This document shows positions 24,613-33,032 of a stretch of DNA of 42,609 nt, piece by piece (position 1 is the first letter of the stretch; each line of letters begins with the position of its first letter). The notes beneath the pieces are model-generated. The model ran no database searches. It worked only from the letters and a program-made list of their open reading frames with translations, and had not been told where the DNA came from. Origin of the DNA: Alkalibacterium sp. 20 (GTDB lineage: Bacteria; Bacillota; Bacilli; Lactobacillales; Carnobacteriaceae_A); NCBI RefSeq assembly GCF_001885615.1, contig NZ_LSRN01000026.1, positions 1 to 42,609 of the forward strand. The letters are read 5' to 3'. Both the position numbers and the translations under genes were made by a program.

Positions 24613-25926
24613 TTACTCATTTTCTGAATTCGGCATATTTATTCTTTCCATTGTTTCTTCATATGACTTTCTCATACGCTCTTTATACGATTCTTGGATT
24701 GTGGTATCTTCCAAGTGTGATTCGATAGGTAATATACGGTAAGTGTAAGGAGCTCCACCAGTATCGCTGTGGCGATACATCCAAGTTGGAACAAAATCGA
24801 CACTTTTTATGGTTGTTTCTCCGGTCTGTTCATTTTTTTGAATATCCACGCTGGTGATAACCCCATCTTCTGTGGGTTCAAATCCTTCACCCAACGTCTC
24901 TTTACGTTGATTTGAGTAAATGTTACCTAGGGAATAAATCACAAAGGCTTCGTTGCCATCCACTTCAATAAATTCAGCTTCATGAATCACATGCGGGTGA
25001 CCACCAAAGATGATATCTACACCTTCACGGGCAAGAATCTCTGCATTTGTCGTTTGAACCTCATTAGGATCTCTTGTGTATTCATTTCCCCAATGTGTAT
25101 AAGCAACGATTATATCCGGATCATGTGCTTTAGCATTTTCGATATCTTTTACCATTTGTGCTTCATCAATAATATTTATCATCGAATGAACTTCTTCAGC
25201 AGAATATTGTGCATCCAGTCCATTTGTGTGTTCAGTGTACGCAAGGATGGCAACTTTTATTCCTTTTACATCTTTAATTAAAAAACGTTCGTCTGGATCC
25301 GGTGCTGATTCATACGTTCCAACTACATCCATACCTTTACCTTTAATAACTTCAGCCGTTCTTCTCAAACCTTCGTCTCGTGTATCCAAACTATGATTAT
25401 TAGATGTAACTATGGTATCAAACCCAGCGTATTTGAGCGCATCTGCCAATTCATCAGGCGCGTTAAACATCGGATACCCATTGTATGGTACCGACGGTCC
25501 AGCCAATGTGGTTTCCAAATTAGCAAGTGCCAAATCCGCTTCTTCAATAAAAGGTTTCACATCTTCAAAAACCGAATTAAAATCATACGTATCCGTTTGA
25601 GCATCGTGAGCAGCGATAAGTTGGCTCAGGTGACCCATTACGTCCCCTACTGCGGAAATACGGATATCGATGAAAGTCTCTTCAGCCTCTTGTTCAGCTT
25701 GTTCATCTGAATCAGATTCAGCTGTTTCTCCATCCTTGTTTGGTTCTTTTTCAGTAGTATTTCCTGAATCTCCTTCCATTTCCTCATTTGTCTCCGCTGT
25801 TTCCTGATCATTTTGGAACGGATTAGCCCATACATAAATGCCGGCTCCCATTAATATAACAACTAAAGCAATAATCGCAAGAATCATTGTAGTATTTTTT
25901 TTGTTTCTTCTATTATTAGATCTCAA
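24613..25926 (-). CDS. CapA family protein (PGA_cap metallophosphatase fold), membrane-anchored
   Basis: A 437-aa protein with an N-terminal membrane anchor (residues about 12-33), a very acidic linker (about 37-85, rich in Glu, Asp and Thr) and an extracytoplasmic CapA/PGA_cap domain. Domain motifs are AVGDVMGH, NLETTLAG, SNNHSLD, YTHWGNEY and FGGHPHVIHEAE. CapA takes part in poly-gamma-glutamate export in Bacillus, but no capB/capC genes are present here, so the function is open; relatives may act on cell-wall substrates. The ATG overlaps the end of the upstream M15 peptidase gene by 11 bases, which makes the pair translationally coupled. Confidence 0.88.
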   Translation of the reverse strand: MRSNNRRNKKNTTMILAIIALVVILMGAGIYVWANPFQNDQETAETNEEMEGDSGNTTEKEPNKDGETAESDSDEQAEQEAEETFIDIRISAVGDVMGHLSQLIAAHDAQTDTYDFNSVFEDVKPFIEEADLALANLETTLAGPSVPYNGYPMFNAPDELADALKYAGFDTIVTSNNHSLDTRDEGLRRTAEVIKGKGMDVVGTYESAPDPDERFLIKDVKGIKVAILAYTEHTNGLDAQYSAEEVHSMINIIDEAQMVKDIENAKAHDPDIIVAYTHWGNEYTRDPNEVQTTNAEILAREGVDIIFGGHPHVIHEAEFIEVDGNEAFVIYSLGNIYSNQRKETLGEGFEPTEDGVITSVDIQKNEQTGETTIKSVDFVPTWMYRHSDTGGAPYTYRILPIESHLEDTTIQESYKERMRKSYEETMERINMPNSENE

Positions 25927-26785
25927 TGTTTATCCCCCTATCGATTAAATATTCTTCATAAGAAAGTCCACTCTCGTAAACATCTGTTGCTAATTCAGGA
26001 CCAAGATAACGAATGTGCCATGGTTCAAAAACATATCCCGTTATATCTTCTTTACCCTCCAAATAACGGATAATAAAGCCGAACTCATGCGCGTTATCCC
26101 TAACCCAAGTACCTTCTTCAGTGTTACCAAATTCTTCAGTTAACTGAAGGCCTACACTTTCACTGGTAACATCCATGACCAGTCCCGTTTGGTGTTCACT
26201 TTCACCTGGTCGGGCACTGTATTTGTTCGCTGCTTCTTCACCGTGATTGTTAACGTAATTATTAAACAATTGAACTTGTGTCTGATATGAGCGGTAACCT
26301 GACCGCGCATGAAGAATAATACCGGAAGTTTCTGCTGTATCAAACATTTCTTTGAGCGCGTCTGCAGCAACCTGTCTCATCTGTTTTATTTCAGGATTTG
26401 GAAGTACTGTCGGTACTTCTACTGTGACTAAGTTGTCCGGTACATAATCTTCAGGTAGACTGTACTGTTTATTTACTAAAACTGAAAAACTAGCGGGTTC
26501 CAAGACATCCTCTTCTAGGTCAAGTTGTGGTCTTCCGTTGTCTACTGAGTCAGATGGCTCGCCATCTTCGTTATCTGAAGCATTCGAACCATTTGAGTCT
26601 TCATCATTTTCAATCTGATCTTCGTCATCAGGTTCTTCAGTCGTTTGTGACTCTTCGTTTTGATTAACTTCTTCTTGAGCTGTTTCATCAGGTGATGGTT
26701 CCTCTTCAGAAGTCTGTCCGCAAGCATTCAACAATAAAACACTTGATACAAGACTAGTCGTCACCATCCATTTTTTAAAAGTCAT
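25916..26785 (-). CDS. M15-family D,D-carboxypeptidase lipoprotein (VanY/DacB-like)
   Basis: A 289-aa lipoprotein: signal peptide with lipobox L-N-A-C (Cys22), an acidic Glu/Asp/Ser linker (residues about 25-85) and a VanY-type peptidase domain (about 105-275). Zinc ligands and catalytic Glu are His198 and Asp205 (SARPGESEHQTGLVMDV), Glu254 and His257 (EPWHIRY). It should remove the terminal D-Ala from peptidoglycan stems outside the membrane. Co-translation with capA suggests joint action on the wall. The ATG at 26785 follows AGGAG. Confidence 0.92.
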   Translation of the reverse strand: MTFKKWMVTTSLVSSVLLLNACGQTSEEEPSPDETAQEEVNQNEESQTTEEPDDEDQIENDEDSNGSNASDNEDGEPSDSVDNGRPQLDLEEDVLEPASFSVLVNKQYSLPEDYVPDNLVTVEVPTVLPNPEIKQMRQVAADALKEMFDTAETSGIILHARSGYRSYQTQVQLFNNYVNNHGEEAANKYSARPGESEHQTGLVMDVTSESVGLQLTEEFGNTEEGTWVRDNAHEFGFIIRYLEGKEDITGYVFEPWHIRYLGPELATDVYESGLSYEEYLIDRGINIEI

Positions 26786-26831
26786 TCATAAATCTCCTTC
26801 GCTAATCTTTCTTAAGGTAAATCTCTCATAT

Positions 26832-26840
26832 ATTTTAACA
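26832..26840 (-). promoter_or_regulatory. Extended -10 before the M15 lipoprotein gene
   Basis: TGTTAAAAT on the minus strand, about 45 bases before the ATG. The -35 is not clear. Identical to the element before hisZ and yutD. Confidence 0.4.
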
Positions 26841-26906
26841 TGTTTCAATTACTTTTGTATAATAACAAACAAATTTGTAACAATATTTTTGAACGTTTCA
26901 GACTTT

Positions 26907-27482
26907 TCAGACCTTCAAGCTTCCTCTGAATCCTCTTGAGGCATAATACGATTCTGCACCATTATGATAAACAAACACACTATCATAACGCCTATCACAA
27001 AATAGTGCGCCTCCTAACTTTCTGATTTTTTCTGGTGTTTGAATCCAACTCGATGTTTTGGTATCAAATTCACCCAACTTTTGAAGTGTTCTATATTGCG
27101 TTTCATCAAGCAGTTCAACCCCTATTTCTTTAGCCATTGTTACAGCACTCGCTTCGGGTGGATATTTTTTTCTGGATTCTAAAGCTAAATCATCATAACA
27201 CACTTTTCTACGGCCTGAGGGTGTTTGTTCAGAACAATCAATAAATAGTATTTCAACAGAATCAGATCCACTTTCAATAACATCGGGTTCCCCTTTGGTC
27301 TGTTCCATAGCTTGTAGGGAAATTAAAGCCTGTTCGTTTGATTCCAATTTATCTAGAACGTCATGCCATTCCATATTTTTATGCCGCTTCATATTTTTAT
27401 CAAAACGTGTTTTTAAAACAGCTAACAGTTCTGATTTTTCATCTGTAGATAGCGTTCTTCTCATTTCAAACTCTTTATTCAT
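26907..27482 (-). CDS. DUF4256 family protein
   Basis: A 191-aa cytosolic protein recognisable as DUF4256: NMEWHDVLDKLESNEQALISL, SGRRKVCYDDLALESRK, ETQYRTLQKLGEFDTKTSSW and LCDRRYDSVFVYHNGAESYYASRGFRG-like blocks (ALFCDRRYDSVFVYHNGA here). The function of the family is not known. The start ATG at 27482 has AGAGG at six to seven bases and lies five bases after the hydrolase stop; the frame is open to a GTG at 27491 inside the SD. Co-transcribed with the upstream alpha/beta hydrolase. Confidence 0.88.
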   Translation of the reverse strand: MNKEFEMRRTLSTDEKSELLAVLKTRFDKNMKRHKNMEWHDVLDKLESNEQALISLQAMEQTKGEPDVIESGSDSVEILFIDCSEQTPSGRRKVCYDDLALESRKKYPPEASAVTMAKEIGVELLDETQYRTLQKLGEFDTKTSSWIQTPEKIRKLGGALFCDRRYDSVFVYHNGAESYYASRGFRGSLKV

Positions 27483-27487
27483 TTTAT

Positions 27488-28228
27488 TCACCTCTTATTA
27501 TTTAAAAAATCACTGATATAATGAACGATTTCATCCTGTTGTCCTTCTCGAGAAAGATCACTCTCCATATCACCTGCTTGGAATCCATAATGACCGAAAT
27601 TGGAATGATTTCCTCCATCTATCGTCACATAAGTTGTGTCCTCAGGCAATAAGTCTTTTGTCTGTTCGTACTGATCTAAATTTAAAATGGCATCATTTGA
27701 ACCTGTGATGGATAGTACAGAGAGCAGTAACGCAGATAAGTCGCTGTTATCACTCGGATAAGCAGCCAGAAAAATCAATCCTTCAATTTCTTCATAATTT
27801 TCTTTTGCATAGATAGAAGCACTCGCGCCACCTAGAGAATGTCCGGCCAGCCACCACTCCTTCTCTGACGGATAAGCCACTTTAATTTTGTCAATGGCAT
27901 CAATATCAAGTATAGCTAAATTGAGAGGCATTTGCGGTATAAAGACCTGATATCCCTCGTCACTTAATTCGTTAGCTAAAGGAAGATAGGCTTCTGTCTC
28001 CACTAACCCTCCTTGATATAAAACAATGTGGCCTTCAATTTCTTTAGGTGTGATGGTGATCCACCGCTCGTCTTGAGTGACGTTATCCTCTTCAAGTAGA
28101 GCTGTCGCTTCTGGCATAGCTTTATAGGTGTTCATTCTCAAAAAAATGTATCCGGAAATAATTATTAAAACAACTACAATAAACAAGCTTAATAGCCATT
28201 TTTTCCAAGAAATATACTTGATTTTCAA
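27488..28228 (-). CDS. Membrane-anchored alpha/beta hydrolase
   Basis: A 246-aa hydrolase with an N-terminal membrane helix (residues about 10-31) and an outside-facing alpha/beta domain. The triad is Ser131 in the GHSLGG elbow, Asp179 (TGSNDAI) and His208 (GGNHSNFG). YQGGLVETEAYLPLANELSDEGY forms the oxyanion region typical of the PF12695-like group. Substrate unknown. It is followed within five bases by the DUF4256 gene. Confidence 0.88.
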   Translation of the reverse strand: MKIKYISWKKWLLSLFIVVVLIIISGYIFLRMNTYKAMPEATALLEEDNVTQDERWITITPKEIEGHIVLYQGGLVETEAYLPLANELSDEGYQVFIPQMPLNLAILDIDAIDKIKVAYPSEKEWWLAGHSLGGASASIYAKENYEEIEGLIFLAAYPSDNSDLSALLLSVLSITGSNDAILNLDQYEQTKDLLPEDTTYVTIDGGNHSNFGHYGFQAGDMESDLSREGQQDEIVHYISDFLNNKR

Positions 28229-28311
28229 TTTTTTTCAACCTTTCTAAGCTGATTCAGCCCATTATTATGTTATTTAAATACGGAAAAATCATGACTATCT
28301 AATTATTGTAC

Positions 28312-28830
28312 TCACTGTTTATTTTGTGATTTCAGATTTGTTAGTTGTTCTATTTCATGCGGCGTTAAATTTCTCGTTGGAATAATTATAGCTGAAACGC
28401 TGCTATTATAAAGTAATATCAGCTCTTCGTACTGTTTTATAGTGTTAATGTTTTCTCTTTTTATTTGTACTTGTTCATCTTCACCAGTCACAGTTACGAC
28501 ATCCTCTTTAATCGTCATCGTCTTCTTACCAAATAATGAGGAATTGTCTCCTTCTGACAAAAGTTTTCTGGTTTGATTTAAAAGGATTTTTTTATGTTGC
28601 GTGGGGTAGTAGATCACCCACATGATAAAGAATCCTATCGCTAGTATAGACCAATATACCGATGATTGATCAAATAAAGCTGCACCCACCGAATAAATAG
28701 CCACTGCACACAAAAGCGGCAGCAAAATGCGTAAGACCCAGTATATTTTTTTCTGAGAGGGAGATTCTTCAATATGATGTAAATTAAATTCAAGAAAATC
28801 TTCTTCTAATAATTCATAATTGATTATCAT
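28312..28830 (-). CDS. YcxB family protein
   Basis: A 172-aa protein: cytosolic N-terminus, two membrane helices (residues about 31-77, LRILLPLLCAVAIY and VYWSILAIGFFIMWVIYY), then a C-terminal YcxB-like domain (about 95-165, KTMTIKEDVVTVTGEDEQVQIKR, then SVSAIIIPTRNLT). Function unknown. The start is the ATG at 28830, preceded by an A/T-rich SD region. It lies 35 bases downstream of the broken prenyltransferase-repeat gene. Confidence 0.82.
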   Translation of the reverse strand: MIINYELLEEDFLEFNLHHIEESPSQKKIYWVLRILLPLLCAVAIYSVGAALFDQSSVYWSILAIGFFIMWVIYYPTQHKKILLNQTRKLLSEGDNSSLFGKKTMTIKEDVVTVTGEDEQVQIKRENINTIKQYEELILLYNSSVSAIIIPTRNLTPHEIEQLTNLKSQNKQ

Positions 28831-28864
28831 TATTATCCCTGCTTTCTCTGATTTATTTGGTGAA

Positions 28865-29859
28865 TCAATTTAATGAAAACTGTTTAAAAAGTTTGCAAAT
28901 AGCTAAATCCAAATAAAGTTGCAGCGTTTCTCTGTCTCGACCAGCAGTGATTTTCAAATCCCACGAACCAGATTCCAGCTGTCCGTCAATAAGCCATTGC
29001 AGTCCTTTTTCAATGTCAGGCTGCAACGGTGAACAACCCAATAGGGATAAAGAGTACAGTACAGATATCAGGTCCGTATAACAAAACGGGTAAACAAATT
29101 GTGTCCAATGTTTTTTATCTTGCCTATCTGGGTATACGTCTCTTTTAAAAATATAAGCACTGACTAATGCTCCAGCTTCCTTAACGTCCTGTCTTTCTCT
29201 GAATAAAGGATGTACCGCAAATGCACGCAATACCACACCCGTGACCATGTAAGATGAGGGTTGATTGAAATCGGGCTGAATCGTTTCATGATAGTCATAA
29301 GAGACCCCAATATTATGTTTTCTAGTTCTGAAAGGAAGTGCCTAGCCTCCGTCATTTTGACGATTATTTAGTAACCATTCCAATGCCACAATGATTCTAG
29401 GATTCTAGGATTCTCTTTAAATCCTGCTTTAATAAGTAACTCTGCAATACCCGCGGTATAATTTGGTGTACACTGTTTATCATATATCCCTCGGAAATGC
29501 CCTTTGGCTGTTTGAACCGAAAAAAAATAGTCCGATGCTTTTTGAATTGCTGAATGAGACCGATCAAGATTGTACATCTCAACTAACTTCCCCAAATTGC
29601 GGTATGTCTGGTATTGGTCTAAATTATCCATTTGTATGTTCTTTCGGTTTTGCGGATACTTCCAATACCCTTCAGGTTGCTGCTTTTTCACTAATTGTAA
29701 AACTTCTCTTGAAGTCCAGCATGATTCGAAACTGACTTCTTCTTCCAATAAGGTATTGATAGTTTTCAACTTTAAGCATTCATTAGCACTCTTCAACAAA
29801 AGGGGGATCGGGTCATAGTTCAACTGCTGCAGCCAAGGTTAATTTAGTCTATCACTCAT
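28865..29859 (-). pseudogene. Prenyltransferase/squalene-oxidase-repeat protein, decayed by three lesions
   Basis: The ancestral gene (about 328 codons) starts at ATG 29859 with AAGGAG at seven bases and ends at 28865. Lesion one: codon 7 is TAA (29841-29839) in MSDRLN-stop-PWLQQL, probably from CAA. Lesion two: an 8-bp tandem duplication (GATTCTAG at 29393-29400 and 29401-29408) shifts the frame; removing one copy restores PRIIVALEWLLNNRQNDGG. Lesion three: TAG (29344-29342) replaces Trp in DGG-W-ALPFRTR. The intact parts contain alpha/alpha-barrel repeats (QPEGYWKYP, QNDGG-ALPF, DGQLESGSWDLK) typical of prenyltransferase/squalene cyclase-like folds. No catalytic motif for a known enzyme was recognised. 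Three independent lesions rule out a single sequencing error. Confidence 0.9.
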
Positions 29860-29946
29860 ACGCATTCTCCTTAGGTATTTGTTGAAACAATGAATTGCTT
29901 AGTAGATGATCCTCTTGAGACTTCTTATATGCCTCTATTCTACACC

Positions 29947-29983
29947 AAAAAAGCACCTGTCATTTAAATAACAGATGCTTTTT
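29947..29983 (-). terminator. Terminator of ywbE
   Basis: On the minus strand AAAAAGCATCTGTTAT pairs with GACAGGTGCTTTTTT (one G-U pair), loop about 10 bases. Confidence 0.75.
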
Positions 29984-29993
29984 GTACAATTAT

Positions 29994-30188
29994 TTAATTC
30001 AGCACTTCTTTCACTCTGCCGACGATCCCACTTTCAAGTCTTACTTTTATTCCATGGTGATGCGACTTGGAATTGGTCAAAATATCTTTGACGACGCCTT
30101 CAGTTAATTTGCCTGAACGCTGATCCTGTTTCTGTACGACTTTCACTTTTTTACCTGGTGCGATATCTGCACGGTTTGTTCCATCCAT
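29994..30188 (-). CDS. ywbE: YwbE family protein
   Basis: A 64-aa protein starting MDGTNRADIAPGKKVKVVQK. The whole length matches YwbE (DUF2196): DQRSGKLTEGVVKDILTNS, then HHHGIKVRLESGIVGRVKEVL. The KOW-like, all-beta sequence suggests a small nucleic-acid or protein binding unit; function unknown. The frame is open to 30269, but only the ATG at 30188 has GAGGAG at about nine bases and gives the family length. Confidence 0.88.
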   Translation of the reverse strand: MDGTNRADIAPGKKVKVVQKQDQRSGKLTEGVVKDILTNSKSHHHGIKVRLESGIVGRVKEVLN

Positions 30189-30403
30189 TATCATTTTCTC
30201 CTCTTTAGTCATTACCTTTAACTTGAGCATTCTGAAGGCAATATTTTCAATTAAATTACTATCTCTCATTTATCCTACCATTAATCATTGTTTGATTATA
30301 TAACTAACACGAATTGGATGGAAATACTTTTCTATGAAGCCTAATGATTTTCATAAATCAAGGGTGAGTTCACTGATTTTTCATTATAATCAACAACACT
30401 CAT

Positions 30404-31255
30404 TTAATATATCGTTGGATTATTATACTCAATTTCCAACACTTCAAAATTAAACCAGTTAAAATCTCCTTCGTCTAATCTCCAAGTGATCTTTCCTTCA
30501 GTGGGTACTTTAATTCCTTCAAATGCTTTGTATTCACTCATGGAAATCGACCAAGTTTCTAAACTGAATTCGCCATTAAAATCACCATAACGTTCTGCTT
30601 CGAAATTTATAACTTCTCCCATTTGATTAAAGGTAAAGACGCCTGACGTAGATATCTCACCATAAGTCATCGTAGCTTTCGCGTTATTATCATCTATTTC
30701 TTTCCAGCTGATATAGTCATTTAATACAGCAGAAGGAAACCACACTGTTTCTGCAAGATATCTGAGTAACGTGCCTTGATCGATTTCTTCGCCTTTCGAA
30801 TCTGCAACAGTGAATAAAGACATCGGCTTGATCAACATACTGCCTTTCCCGTTCAAATATTTATCTCTACCTGCAATGTGAATGAACGGCGCTGCTTTAA
30901 TCGTGGCACTCCAAATAAATCCAGGTTCTTTAGAAGTGAAGTATTGCTTCGCCTCAACTGCCATCCATTGACCATCAGCTTCCATTCTCATTTCTGCTTG
31001 CTGTTTTAAACGGCCAGAGACTATTTTTTCTCTTCCGATAACACCGCTATATTGAAGCCACTTTTGTACACTTGTTGGTAAATCGATGATGTCTTCTTCT
31101 GTAACAACTTCACTTTTATTGTCTACATTATCAAAAAGTTGTTCGACTTCAGCTCTTACATTTCGTTTAAAGAGAGTGTTGGCTACTATAGAACTTGCTA
31201 CAATTACTCCCAAAAGTACAACCAGACTGAGTAGCACTCGTTTTAGCAGTGACAT
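30404..31255 (-). CDS. DUF6544/DUF6920-like membrane-anchored protein
   Basis: A 283-aa protein with one N-terminal helix (residues about 6-26) and an extracytoplasmic beta-rich domain. LPTSVQKWLQYSGVIG, SKEPGFIWSATI, GRDKYLNGKGSMLIKPMSL, and RYLAETVWFPSA are the conserved blocks of the DUF6544 group, which resembles the outer-membrane lipoprotein-sorting fold in beta topology. Function is not known. GGAGG precedes the ATG at 31255, and a promoter candidate lies about 120 bases upstream. It is monocistronic. Confidence 0.8.
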   Translation of the reverse strand: MSLLKRVLLSLVVLLGVIVASSIVANTLFKRNVRAEVEQLFDNVDNKSEVVTEEDIIDLPTSVQKWLQYSGVIGREKIVSGRLKQQAEMRMEADGQWMAVEAKQYFTSKEPGFIWSATIKAAPFIHIAGRDKYLNGKGSMLIKPMSLFTVADSKGEEIDQGTLLRYLAETVWFPSAVLNDYISWKEIDDNNAKATMTYGEISTSGVFTFNQMGEVINFEAERYGDFNGEFSLETWSISMSEYKAFEGIKVPTEGKITWRLDEGDFNWFNFEVLEIEYNNPTIY

Positions 31256-31369
31256 GATTTACAACCTCCATTCAGCACTATACCAAATAACAGGACTTTT
31301 AATGACTAGTTACACCAATACCACACACATGTTACATAACAATACTTCAATTTTTAAAGGTCGTTACAT

Positions 31370-31397
31370 TTTATACCTCCGATCATTCCACCATCAA
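31370..31397 (-). promoter_or_regulatory. Promoter candidate for the DUF6544-like gene
   Basis: On the minus strand TTGATG (31397-31392), 16-base spacer, TATAAA (31375-31370). The leader would be about 110 bases. Confidence 0.45.
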
Positions 31398-31492
31398 TGA
31401 AAAAAACTTATAATTGATTACCCTGATACTTAATACACTTATTTGTTTTAAGTATTAACATAACAAGTCTAAAAAAAAAAATTATATGAACA

Positions 31493-31526
31493 AAAGAGCT
31501 GAACTCATAAGTTAGTTCAGCTCTTT
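31493..31526 (-). terminator. Terminator of the CNNM/CBS gene
   Basis: AAAGAGCTGAACT, 8-base loop, AGTTCAGCTCTTT: a 13-bp stem; on the minus strand TTTTGTTC follows. Confidence 0.85.
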
Positions 31527-31565
31527 GAGAAAGAATTGCTATCTATCATTATATTTTAGAGTGTT

Positions 31566-32882
31566 TTATTCATTCGACTCGCCTACTGTAATCAATACCG
31601 TTTCGATACGGTTTTCGTTGATATCTTCCACTTCAAACGTCAGATGCTGATACCTAACTTTAGCTTTATCTTCTTTCATGGGAACATGTCCTAATTCATT
31701 GATCAAAAACCCTCTAACAGTATCAAACTCATCCGTTGGAAAACTCATATTGAACATATGTTCTAAATCACGCAGTCGGTAAGTCCCAATTACCCTGTAT
31801 TGATTATCAGATAGCTTTTTCATTTCGTCATCATGGACTCCTGGTTCAATACTTTCACTCGTAATTTCGCCTACGATTTCTTCGATGACATCTTCAAGCG
31901 TAATCAGTCCTTGGGTACCAGCAAATTCATCCAGTACTATAGCCAAGTGCGTATTCTCTTTACGCATTATTGCAAATAATTTATCGATGGTCTGCGAATC
32001 CTGTACGAAATGAGGGGAACGCATGACGTCCTTAAGTATAAATGATGCACCATTATCTTTTCTCATATATTGAAATAAATCTTTCACATGCAATACTCCA
32101 ACAATGTTGTCAATATGTTCTTCATAAACGGGAAAACGTGTGTACTGATACTTATTAACTAGCTTAAGGATGTCATCCAAGCTTGAATCAACTGCTAAGA
32201 CAACCATATCTGTCCGGTGCGTGATTATGTTAGAAGCTGTCGTATCATTAAATTCGAATATATTCTCAATCATCACTCTTTCCCCTGGGTGAATCGTTCC
32301 TCTTTCCCGACCCAGATCAACCAGCAACCTTATATCTTCTTCAGTTGCCTCTTCATTTTCGGCATTTGGATCGGCACCGAACAATTTAAAGATGAGTTTA
32401 ATTGAAAAGGTCAAAAATCTGACAATAGGTGCACTTATTTTTGCCAGCAGTGACACTGGACCCACAGCGATGTTAGCAATGGCTTCGGCTTTTTGCATGG
32501 CCAGTTGTTTGGGTACCAGTTCACCAAAAACTAAGGTGAAATAAGATAGTATCACAGTGATCAGCACGACTGAAATTGTACTTAGCGTGTTTATTGAAAG
32601 GGGCACGCCTAAATCATTCAGAGCTTGTGCCATTGGATCAGCAAAAAAATCAGCAGCAAACGCACTGGATAGAAATCCGGCGAGCGTGATACCTATCTGA
32701 ATCGTACTCAAGAACAGACTTGGTCTAGAAATGAGATTATATAATTTCTGGGCTTTTTTATCTCCGTTATCTGCCAGACGTTTAACTTTATTATCATTCA
32801 AGTTAACAAATGCCAACTCGGATGCTGCGAAAAAACCATTAACTAAAATTAATACTATGAGTGTTAATATTGCTATCACCAA
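31566..32882 (-). CDS. CNNM/CorC-type transporter with CBS pair (hemolysin family protein)
   Basis: A 438-aa protein in the usual three parts: DUF21 membrane domain (residues 1 to about 195; three to four helices; FFAASELAFVNLN and IQIGITLAGFLSSAFAA), CBS pair (about 205-330; HRTDMVVLAVDSS and LDEFAGTQGLITLEDVIEEIVGEI) and the C-terminal CorC/HlyC domain (about 350-430). CNNM/CorC proteins export or regulate Mg; the old name hemolysin (TlyC) is historical. The start ATG at 32882 is standard. It stands alone with its own terminator. Confidence 0.92.
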   Translation of the reverse strand: MVIAILTLIVLILVNGFFAASELAFVNLNDNKVKRLADNGDKKAQKLYNLISRPSLFLSTIQIGITLAGFLSSAFAADFFADPMAQALNDLGVPLSINTLSTISVVLITVILSYFTLVFGELVPKQLAMQKAEAIANIAVGPVSLLAKISAPIVRFLTFSIKLIFKLFGADPNAENEEATEEDIRLLVDLGRERGTIHPGERVMIENIFEFNDTTASNIITHRTDMVVLAVDSSLDDILKLVNKYQYTRFPVYEEHIDNIVGVLHVKDLFQYMRKDNGASFILKDVMRSPHFVQDSQTIDKLFAIMRKENTHLAIVLDEFAGTQGLITLEDVIEEIVGEITSESIEPGVHDDEMKKLSDNQYRVIGTYRLRDLEHMFNMSFPTDEFDTVRGFLINELGHVPMKEDKAKVRYQHLTFEVEDINENRIETVLITVGESNE

Positions 32883-33032
32883 TTATTTTTCCTCCATACA
32901 ATGCTGTGTTTATTTTGAAATAAGTCTATCATACCAAAAATGATTGTCAATTGAAGCCTGCTTTTTGAAATGTACATTATTAATAAAGGAAGATGAAATG
33001 TCAGTCCGATCATTTATTATTGTTTCGCTTTT

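Larger units (their letters stand above)
31256..31565. other. Intergenic stretch with a promoter and a terminator only
   Basis: Between the DUF6544-like gene and the CNNM gene. It contains the minus-strand promoter candidate at 31370-31397 and the terminator at 31493-31526, plus an A11 run near 31473. No coding ORF with an SD site was found. Confidence 0.6.

Noticed and set aside
24613-25926. Poly-gamma-glutamate capsule operon
   Set aside because: Only a CapA-like gene is present; no capB, capC or capE neighbours, so capsule synthesis is not supported.
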